From: Motiliproteus sp047633175
GTDB lineage: Bacteria; Pseudomonadota; Gammaproteobacteria; Pseudomonadales; Balneatricaceae
Direction of reading: 5' to 3'
Length of the DNA: 64,000 bases
Assembly (NCBI GenBank): GCA_047633175.1
Contig: JBLIEQ010000003.1
Coordinates: forward strand, 62,001 to 126,000
Below the pieces are notes generated by a model, which saw only the letters and a program-made list of their open reading frames with translations, searched no databases and was not told where the DNA came from. Made by a program: the position numbers and the translations under genes. Of the stretch, positions 43,800 through 50,577 are shown piece after piece. Numbering within the stretch: the stretch's first letter is position 1; each line of letters starts with the position of its first letter.

Positions 43800-44393
43800 T
43801 CAATGCTTGAGACTGAGTGCGTCCCAGCTCGCCTCGATAGCGGCCTCGCTGGCGGCCTCATCGAGCAGAAGATAGCCCCGAAAATGCTTTTGCACCAGCA
43901 GCGGCACCAGGTCAAGACTCAGGGTCATCAGCAACGGGATCGGCAGCGGTTTGAAAACCCCCGTATCGACACCCTGCTGCAGCATCTGCAGGATCGGACT
44001 AAACAACTGCTCCATCCGCAGCCGCTGCTGCTGAGGATTAAAATAGGGGGAGTGTTCATACTGAACCTTGGAGCTAAAGTGATCCGGATTATGGAGCAGA
44101 AAATCCCTGATCTTCAGCCACAGATAACGATACTGCTGTGACAGCGCCATGCGGTCATCGAAGCCATCCAGAATCTGCTTAGCAACCGCCTGGTGGATCT
44201 CATCGTAATACTGTTGAATAAGATCCTCTTTATCATCGAAGTACAGATACAGAGTCCCGGTGGCCACACCCGATAAGCGCGCCAACTTTGCCATCGACAG
44301 ACCATGAAAACCCTGCCCTGCGATCAATACGCCGGACGCCTCCAGAATGCGGCTACGTTTATCACCAAAATTTTTAAAGAGATCGAGTTTCAT
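43800..44393 (-). CDS. TetR family transcriptional regulator of the efflux operon
   Basis: A 197-residue repressor. The helix-turn-helix is in residues about 14-60: SRILEASGVLIAGQGFHGLS, MAKLARLSGVATGTLYLYFD, DKEDLIQQYYDE. The rest is a helical ligand-binding domain. It is the first gene of a minus-strand operon with the adaptor and the pump. A perfect 26-bp palindrome at 44433-44458 lies 40 bp before the start codon and is the likely self-operator, so the whole operon should be autoregulated. Confidence 0.93.
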   Translation of the reverse strand: MKLDLFKNFGDKRSRILEASGVLIAGQGFHGLSMAKLARLSGVATGTLYLYFDDKEDLIQQYYDEIHQAVAKQILDGFDDRMALSQQYRYLWLKIRDFLLHNPDHFSSKVQYEHSPYFNPQQQRLRMEQLFSPILQMLQQGVDTGVFKPLPIPLLMTLSLDLVPLLVQKHFRGYLLLDEAASEAAIEASWDALSLKH

Positions 44394-44432
44394 CGCTACA
44401 ACAAAAAATCAGAAGGAGTGCATATCATACAT

Positions 44433-44458
44433 AAAATGAATGAACGTTCATTCATTTT
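44433..44458. promoter_or_regulatory. Perfect 26-bp palindromic operator upstream of tetR
   Basis: The half-site is AAAATGAATGAAC; its exact reverse complement follows with no spacer, centred on C44445/G44446. The inner 18 bp, GAATGAACGTTCATTC plus flanks, resembles AcrR/TetR operators with ATTCATTC arms. It lies between the putative promoter and the tetR start, so bound repressor would block the operon. Confidence 0.9.
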
Positions 44459-44520
44459 TTTCAAAGGATCACGGAATGGCGCGATCCCAAAACCCAGCCT
44501 GGAGCACCCAAAGAGCCTAT

Positions 44521-44554
44521 CCTGTGGGAGCCGGGCTCCAGGCGATCTTTTGAC
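44521..44554. repeat. Short dispersed repeat (GGAGCC hairpin plus CAGGCGATCTTTTGAC)
   Basis: A small hairpin GGAGCCGGGCTCC followed by CAGGCGATCTTTTGAC (44539-44554), identical over 16 nt to 5859-5874. It lies in the gap between the paiB-like gene and the palindromic operator. Confidence 0.65.
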
Positions 44555-44623
44555 CTTTGCAGCACAGCAACTGCGAAAATATCGCCTGCAATTCGAGCAA
44601 TTGAATTTCCATCATCGTCTCTC

Positions 44624-45229
44624 TTATTGCATCAGCTCGGCCAGTGCTCTGGACTGTGGCTGGTCACTGTGTTGCAAGGCTTCGAGAATACCTGCCTGAT
44701 CTACGGCCGAACGGTTTTGACCCAGCTTGAATTTGCTCAGAACTTGGTCTGTAGTCAATTCTAAACCGCTAATCATGCCACTCAGTCTATCGACCAGCTC
44801 ATCGGGCATGATTTCGCTACCGTTCAGTTGCGGCTCATACAAATCCACCTACTTTCGCAAATGTCCCAGCAAGCCTTCTGCATCAAGCGGTTTAATGCAG
44901 CCTTCGAAGTGTGCAACTACATAGTTCCAAGTTGGTAAGCCCGGTTTCTTCTGATACCAAGTCGGACTGATATATGCATGCGGCCCTTTAAACATCAATG
45001 CGCTCTTTGCCGTTTCAGTCAACACTTGGCAGTGACGATTACTGATGGCCAAATGAAAGGAAAAACACCACTGTTGGCCACTTTGTTCGAGGATCACCGG
45101 CAGATGAGATAGATGGAGCTCACTGTCGCTATCGACTGTGATCAAGGTGGCAAAACTATTTTGCAGTACCAAGTTGCGGAGAGATTCTGAACATTCCGTA
45201 CTAAAGCTATTAGGTATATAAGTGTACAT
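44624..45229 (-). pseudogene. paiB: PaiB-like FMN-binding negative transcriptional regulator interrupted by an amber codon
   Basis: The frame starts at 45229 (MYTYIPNSFSTECSESLRNL) and shows the PaiB signatures SELHLSHLPVILEQ, LMFKGPHAYISPTWYQKK and LPTWNYVVAHFEGCIKPLD. After GLLGHLRK comes TAG (44851-44849); the same frame continues VDLYEPQLNGSE to FKLGQNRSAVDQAGILEALQ and stops at 44624. The total of about 201 residues is the normal PaiB length, and no base is lost or gained, so a single substitution (TTG to TAG for a Leu is the simplest) separates it from an intact gene. The family binds FMN and is linked to protease and sporulation control in Bacillus; its role here is unknown. Confidence 0.88.
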
Positions 45230-45485
45230 TTCAATCTGCTCTATTATATTTTTAGCTGAAAAATATAGCAGACAAATTCTGTGTCTGAACGCAATGGATG
45301 ATTATTTTAGACTCCTATATGTCTGTTTCAATTACTAAATATAAAACTGGGTGCGCTTACCTATCCATTAAGGCTGCTAAAGTTAGCTGAGGATTATGGG
45401 TAATCAGGAAATATTAAAAGATAGCCGGGACCCTGCGATCACAAGGGTCCGGTTCCCACCAATAGCCAATGGGGTCATAAGCAAA
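45230..45485. other. Non-coding gap between paiB and the sucD terminator
   Basis: No gene seen. It is AT-rich to about 45400, where the paiB promoter should lie. It then contains a 7-bp hairpin, GGACCCT (45428-45434) and AGGGTCC (45444-45450), followed by GGTTCCCACC, which faintly resembles the 3' half of a tRNA but does not fold as one. Confidence 0.45.
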
Positions 45486-45510
45486 AAAAAGCGACCAAAG
45501 GTCGCTTTTT
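45486..45510 (-). terminator. Intrinsic terminator of the suc operon
   Basis: AAAAAGCGACC-AAA-GGTCGCTTTTT; on the minus strand the stem is followed by a run of eight Ts. It lies 50 bp beyond the sucD stop. Confidence 0.93.
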
Positions 45511-45560
45511 CACAGGTGCTTTGTAAGGCTAGCTTTTTACAGCAAGCCGGAGTGCACGAC

Positions 45561-46433
45561 TTACCAGCCGGTCACTTCCTTCAATGCATCACCGATCTGA
45601 GCCAGTGAACGCACGGTTTTAACACCGGCATCTTCAAGCGCTGCAAACTTCTCGTCAGCCGTGCCTTTACCACCAGAGATGATGGCACCGGCATGACCCA
45701 TGCGCTTACCCGCAGGAGCCGTGACACCGGCGATGTAAGAGACGACAGGCTTGGAGACGTTGGCTTTGATATAAGCCGCCGCTTCTTCTTCAGCCGTTCC
45801 GCCGATCTCACCGATCATGACGATCGCCTCGGTCTTGGGATCACTCTCGAACAACTTCAGGATGTCGATAAAGTTAGAGCCGGGGATAGGATCACCACCG
45901 ATACCCACGCAGGTAGACTGACCGAAACCAGCGTCCGTGGTCTGCTTGACCGCTTCATAGGTCAGAGTCCCTGAACGCGAGACGATGCCGACCTTACCTG
46001 GCAGGTGGATGTGGCCAGGCATGATGCCGATCTTGCACTCGCCCGGGGTGATAACACCCGGACAGTTAGGACCGATCAGCGTCACATTCAACTCATCACA
46101 ACGCACCTTGCACTCGAGCATATCCAGCGTCGGGATACCTTCGGTGATGGTAACGATCAGCTTGATGCCGCTGTTTGCCGCTTCCAGGATAGAATCCTTA
46201 CAGAAAGCCGCAGGGACATAGATCACTGACGCTTCGGCGCCTGTCGCGGCTACCGCTTCGGCAACCGTGTTAAACACCGGCAGACCCAGATGCTGCTGGC
46301 CGCCCTTACCGGGGGTCACACCGCCGACCATTTTGGTGCCGTAAGCAATCGCTTGCTCGGAGTGGAAAGTACCCTGACCGCCGGTAAAACCCTGGCAGAT
46401 CACTTTAGTGTCTTTATTGATCAGAATGCTCAT
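45561..46433 (-). CDS. sucD: Succinyl-CoA synthetase, alpha subunit
   Basis: A 290-residue subunit that carries the phosphohistidine and binds CoA. Motifs: VICQGFTGGQGTFHSEQAIA (CoA site), GPNCPGVITPGECKIGIMPG, GIVSRSGTLTYEAV, GIGGDPIPGSNFID and AGKRMGHAGAIISGGKGTA, which contains the active-site His of GHAGA. It starts 3 nt after sucC and ends the suc operon. Together they make ATP or GTP from succinyl-CoA. Confidence 0.98.
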   Translation of the reverse strand: MSILINKDTKVICQGFTGGQGTFHSEQAIAYGTKMVGGVTPGKGGQQHLGLPVFNTVAEAVAATGAEASVIYVPAAFCKDSILEAANSGIKLIVTITEGIPTLDMLECKVRCDELNVTLIGPNCPGVITPGECKIGIMPGHIHLPGKVGIVSRSGTLTYEAVKQTTDAGFGQSTCVGIGGDPIPGSNFIDILKLFESDPKTEAIVMIGEIGGTAEEEAAAYIKANVSKPVVSYIAGVTAPAGKRMGHAGAIISGGKGTADEKFAALEDAGVKTVRSLAQIGDALKEVTGW

Positions 46434-46436
46434 GGG

Positions 46437-47603
46437 TTATTTACCCTCCGCAGCTTTTACCGCTTGCTGAGCCGCATCAGTCAAGCTGGTCGCGGCGATA
46501 ATGTCCAGACCGGATTCGGCCAGTACCTGAGTACCCAGCTCTGCGTTGTTGCCTTCAAGACGAACAACCACAGGCACTTTTACGCCGACTTCCTTAACCG
46601 CAGCGATGATCCCTTCGGCGATCAGATCGCAACGTACGATACCGCCAAAGATGTTGACCAGAACCGCCTTAACCGCATCATCCGAGAGGATGATCTTGAA
46701 CGCTTCGGTTACCCGCTCTTTGGTCGCGCCGCCCCCTACATCCAGGAAGTTGGCCGGGAAGCCACCGTGCAAGGCAACGATATCCATCGTACCCATGGCC
46801 AGGCCTGCGCCGTTAACCATGCAGCCGATAGTGCCGTCCAGAGCCACGTAGTTAAGCTCCCACTTGGCCGCATTGGCTTCACGCGCATCATCCTGAGACG
46901 GATCATGCATCGCCTGCAGATCCTTGTGACGGTAGATCGCGTTAGAGTCGATAACGAGCTTAGCGTCCAGGCAGTGAAGGTTGCCGGCGTCGGTAACGAC
47001 CAGAGGATTAACTTCCAGCAGCGCCAGATCCTTATCCTTAAACAATTTCGCCAGACCCATAAAGATCTGCACGAACTGCTTAACCTGAACACCTTCAAGA
47101 CCCAGCTTGAACGCCAGCTCACGGCCTTGATAAGGCTGAGGGCCGGCCATAGGATCGATAATCGCCTTAAGGATCTTCTCGGGTGTCTCTTCAGCCACCT
47201 TCTCGATCTCAACACCCCCTTCGGTGGATGCCATAAAGACGATGCGCTGAGAGGCGCGATCGACAACCGCACCCAGATACAGCTCCTGGGCGATATCGGT
47301 GCAGGTCTCAACCAGAATTTTTGTTACCGGCTGACCGCTAGCGTCAGTCTGATACGTGACCAGACGCTCACCCAGCCACTTTTCGGCAAAGGCCTTGGCT
47401 TCGTCAGGGCTGGTAATCAGCTTGACGCCGCCTGCCTTGCCGCGGCCACCGGCGTGAACCTGGGCTTTAACGACCCACTTATCGCCGCCAATACGTTTGC
47501 AAGCTTCTGCTGCATCTTTGGGGGTCTCAACAGCCTCACCAATGGACACCGGCAGACCGTACTGGGCAAACAACTGTTTTCCCTGATACTCGTGAAGATT
47601 CAT
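46437..47603 (-). CDS. sucC: Succinyl-CoA synthetase, beta subunit
   Basis: A 388-residue ATP-grasp subunit. Start MNLHEYQGKQLFAQYGLPVS; KAQVHAGGRGKAGGVKLI binds nucleotide; LEVNPLVVTDAGNLHCLDAK, NGAGLAMGTMDIVALHGGFP and ANFLDVGGGATKERVTEAFK are conserved. A 132-bp gap with a hairpin separates it from lpd. Confidence 0.98.
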   Translation of the reverse strand: MNLHEYQGKQLFAQYGLPVSIGEAVETPKDAAEACKRIGGDKWVVKAQVHAGGRGKAGGVKLITSPDEAKAFAEKWLGERLVTYQTDASGQPVTKILVETCTDIAQELYLGAVVDRASQRIVFMASTEGGVEIEKVAEETPEKILKAIIDPMAGPQPYQGRELAFKLGLEGVQVKQFVQIFMGLAKLFKDKDLALLEVNPLVVTDAGNLHCLDAKLVIDSNAIYRHKDLQAMHDPSQDDAREANAAKWELNYVALDGTIGCMVNGAGLAMGTMDIVALHGGFPANFLDVGGGATKERVTEAFKIILSDDAVKAVLVNIFGGIVRCDLIAEGIIAAVKEVGVKVPVVVRLEGNNAELGTQVLAESGLDIIAATSLTDAAQQAVKAAEGK

Positions 47604-47665
47604 GTCTAGATCCGTTTTTGCGTTCTACTGTGTGCGGTCCCGAATGAGAAGGACCGCCCCAAAGT

Positions 47666-47685
47666 GCTCCCTGCTATCAGGGAGC
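47666..47685. other. Stem-loop between lpd and sucC
   Basis: GCTCCCTG-CTAT-CAGGGAGC, an 8-bp perfect stem without a T-run on the minus strand. It is more likely an mRNA processing or stability element than a terminator. Closer to lpd, CGCTTCTTACG is duplicated (47724-47734, 47740-47750) just across the lpd stop. Confidence 0.6.
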
Positions 47686-47735
47686 TCGATCTTATCAACA
47701 CCCGTTACCGAGTATTAAACTAACGCTTCTTACGC

Positions 47736-49184
47736 TTAGCGCTTCTTACGATTAGCCATGTGAATCGCGTGACCATCACAGGCCAGGGCGGCTTCATGAA
47801 TCGCTTCACCGACTGTGGGGTGAGCAAACACGGTCAACTGCAGATCCTCGGCGGTGGAGCCAAACTCCATCGCAATCACGGCCTGGGCAATCAACTCACT
47901 CGCCTGACCGCAGATGATATGGCAACCTAGGATACGGTCGGTGGCCTCGTCAGCAATCAGCTTAACGAACCCTTCAGTATCCTGTGAGGCCATCGCACGA
48001 CCGGAGGCTGCGAAAGGAAACTTACCCACCTTGATTTTTACGCCCTCAGCCTTAAGCTGCTGTTCGTTCTTACCGACCCAGGCAATCTCAGGATGGGTGT
48101 AGATGACGCCGGGGATGCAGTCATAATTAATCTGCGCCTTGTGGCCCTGAATAATATCAGCCACCATGATCCCCTCTTCAGACGCTTTATGCGCTAGCAT
48201 AGGGCCACGAACGACATCACCGATCGCGTAAACACTAGGTACACTGGTGCGACACTGACCATCTACGGCGATAAAGCCGCGCTCATCCAGATCCACACCG
48301 CAGCCGGCATCCAACAAGGCTTCGGTGTATGGACGACGGCCTACCGCGACGATCAACTTGTCGACCGTCATCTCCTGCTCACCCTTAGCATCGGTAAATT
48401 TAACCAACACCTCCTGGTTCTTGCCACTGCCCTTGATCTCGGTACCGGTCACCCGGGCGCTGAGGCGAATATCCAGCCCCTGCTTGTTCAGAGACTTCTG
48501 TGCATCTTTGGCCACATCCTTGTCACAGAATGGCAGAAAGTCAGCCATCGCTTCCAGAACGGTTACCTTAGAACCCAGGCGTGCCCAGACTGAACCCATC
48601 TCCAGACCGATAACACCAGCACCGATAACACCCAGACGCTCAGGCGTCTCACTGATCTTAAGTGCGCCCTCGCTATCCATGATCAGGCCTTCGGTCAGAG
48701 GCGCTGGGGGAATATTAACCGGGACCGACCCTGCCGCGATAATGATGCTGTCAGCCTCGACAACCTCAGTGCTGCCGTCGCCCTTGGTGACTTCAACCTT
48801 CTTAGCGCCCAGCACCTTGCCCTTGCCCGCCAATACGGTGACGCCATTCGCCTTGAACAGTCCGGCAATACCGCCCGTCAAGTTCTTAACGATCTGGTCC
48901 TTACGAACCATCATCGCAGGAACGTCCATGCTGACAGTACCCGTGCTGATGCCATGAATCTTAAATTCAGAATGCGCCATATGGTACTTATGGGTGCTGT
49001 CCAGCAACGCCTTAGAGGGGATACAACCCACGTTCAGGCAGGTGCCACCGAGAAGCGGTGCGCCCTTGTCATCGATCCATTTTTCAACACAGGCCGTCTT
49101 AAGACCCAGCTGTGCTGCACGGATTGCCGCGACGTAACCACCAGGGCCTGCACCTATTACAACAACATCAAACTTTTGTGACAT
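47736..49184 (-). CDS. lpd: Dihydrolipoyl dehydrogenase (E3)
   Basis: About 482 residues from the ATG at 49184 (MSQKFDVVVIGAGPGGYVAA); six codons upstream lie before a good start and are ignored. The FAD site is VVIGAGPGGYVAAIRAAQLG; the redox disulfide is GGTCLNVGCIPSKALLDSTH; the NAD site is RLGVIGAGVIGLEMGSVWAR; the catalytic His-Glu pair is AHPTVGEAIHEAAL. It reoxidises the lipoyl groups of SucB and probably also serves other 2-oxoacid dehydrogenases. The insertion between sucB and sucC fits a shared operon. Confidence 0.97.
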   Translation of the reverse strand: MSQKFDVVVIGAGPGGYVAAIRAAQLGLKTACVEKWIDDKGAPLLGGTCLNVGCIPSKALLDSTHKYHMAHSEFKIHGISTGTVSMDVPAMMVRKDQIVKNLTGGIAGLFKANGVTVLAGKGKVLGAKKVEVTKGDGSTEVVEADSIIIAAGSVPVNIPPAPLTEGLIMDSEGALKISETPERLGVIGAGVIGLEMGSVWARLGSKVTVLEAMADFLPFCDKDVAKDAQKSLNKQGLDIRLSARVTGTEIKGSGKNQEVLVKFTDAKGEQEMTVDKLIVAVGRRPYTEALLDAGCGVDLDERGFIAVDGQCRTSVPSVYAIGDVVRGPMLAHKASEEGIMVADIIQGHKAQINYDCIPGVIYTHPEIAWVGKNEQQLKAEGVKIKVGKFPFAASGRAMASQDTEGFVKLIADEATDRILGCHIICGQASELIAQAVIAMEFGSTAEDLQLTVFAHPTVGEAIHEAALACDGHAIHMANRKKR

Positions 49185-49300
49185 GTCTGCTCTTCCTATC
49201 AAGTAACCCGGAGGTTATTTATTCTTTGAGGGTTCAGACCTCGGTCGAGGCCCTCTCACGCGTATCAAAAGTTTTTTATTTTAGATGTTTATCAACCCGA

Positions 49301-50515
49301 TTACACATCCAACAACATCCGGGTAGGATCTTCGAGCAGTTCTTTAATCGTTACCAGAAACTGCACCGCTTCTTTACCATCGATCATGCGGTGATCATAA
49401 GATACTGCCAGATACATCATCGGCAGAATCACGACCTGGCCGTTAACCGCCATGGGGCGTTCCTGAATCTTATGCATACCCAAAATGGCAGTCTGCGGAG
49501 GATTGAGAATAGGCGTCGACATCAGCGAACCAAACACACCACCGTTAGTGATGGTAAAGGTACCACCCTGCATATCACTAATGCCCAGCTTACCGTCACG
49601 ACCTTTGGCACCCAATTCAGCAATGGTCTTTTCGACGCCGGCAAGACTCATGGCATCGGTATCACGCAACACGGGAACCATCAGGCCGCGCGGCGTAGAA
49701 ACAGCCACACCGATATCCTGATAGCCGTGATACACCATATCACTGCCATCGATGGAGGCGTTAACCGCAGGGAAACGCTTCAATGCCTCAGTCGTCGCCT
49801 TAACAAAGAACGACATAAAGCCCAGACGGGTACCGTTATGGGTCTTCTCGAACAGCTCTTTGTACTGCTTGCGCAGGTCCATGATCGGTTTCATGTTGAC
49901 TTCGTTATAGGTCGTCAACATCGCAGCGGTCTGCTGTGCTTCCACTAGACGCTTGGCGATAGTGGCGCGCAAACGCGTCATCGGAACCCGTTTTTCGACC
50001 CGGACACCCTCAGCAACGACGTCGCCGGCAGGAGCCGTAGGGACGGTCTTAGCCGCGGGAGCTACAGGCACGGTTTTCGCAGCAGGAGCGGCAGGCTTGT
50101 TTTTAAGGTAACTGACCACATCTTCTTTGGTGATCCGCCCCCCCTTTCCGCTGCCGGGAACCTGGGAGGCATCAAGATTATTCTCATCCAAAATCTTCCG
50201 TGCCGCAGGACCCGCTACTGCATCGGAATCGCCTTCGGCGCTTTCTGCAGCCGCCGCTGGAGCCGCCGCTTCAACAGTACCCGCCACAAAAATAGCAATC
50301 ACTTCGTCGCTAAGCACAGTTGAACCTTCACCCTTAAGAATCTCTGCCAGAGAGCCGTCGGCAGGAGCGACAACCTCGAGAACGACCTTGTCGGTTTCGA
50401 TATCAACAATCAGCTCATCACGAGAAACCGCTTCACCGGGCTGTTTGTGCCAGGTGGCCACGGTACCGTCGGCAACAGACTCTGGAAAGGTAGGGGCTTT
50501 AATTTCGATAGACAT
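49301..50515 (-). CDS. sucB: 2-oxoglutarate dehydrogenase E2, dihydrolipoyl succinyltransferase
   Basis: A 404-residue E2. Residues 1-76 are a lipoyl domain, with the lipoylated Lys in VDIETDKVVLEVVAPADG. An Ala/Glu-rich linker is followed by the peripheral subunit-binding domain (AARKILDENNLDASQVPGSG, RITKEDVVSYL), an Ala/Pro linker made of near-repeats (KTVPVAPAAKTVPTAPAG), and the catalytic domain with VSYDHRMIDGKEAVQFL. It transfers succinyl groups from lipoate to CoA and forms the core of the complex with SucA and Lpd. It is 62 bp downstream of sucA. Confidence 0.98.
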   Translation of the reverse strand: MSIEIKAPTFPESVADGTVATWHKQPGEAVSRDELIVDIETDKVVLEVVAPADGSLAEILKGEGSTVLSDEVIAIFVAGTVEAAAPAAAAESAEGDSDAVAGPAARKILDENNLDASQVPGSGKGGRITKEDVVSYLKNKPAAPAAKTVPVAPAAKTVPTAPAGDVVAEGVRVEKRVPMTRLRATIAKRLVEAQQTAAMLTTYNEVNMKPIMDLRKQYKELFEKTHNGTRLGFMSFFVKATTEALKRFPAVNASIDGSDMVYHGYQDIGVAVSTPRGLMVPVLRDTDAMSLAGVEKTIAELGAKGRDGKLGISDMQGGTFTITNGGVFGSLMSTPILNPPQTAILGMHKIQERPMAVNGQVVILPMMYLAVSYDHRMIDGKEAVQFLVTIKELLEDPTRMLLDV

Positions 50516-50577
50516 GACACATCCTTTATTAAATAGCGACTAACAGGCGCACAGCCTGTTAGTCATTAATCGCTTCG

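Noticed and set aside
45425..45462. tRNA-like segment near GGGTCCGGTTCCCACCA
   Set aside because: Only a 7-bp stem and a GGTTC-like string are present; no acceptor stem or D-arm could be paired.
46290..47609. Long plus-strand open frame (439 codons) opposite sucC/sucD
   Set aside because: It mirrors two highly conserved genes and has no family features; it is an antisense shadow of GC-rich coding DNA.
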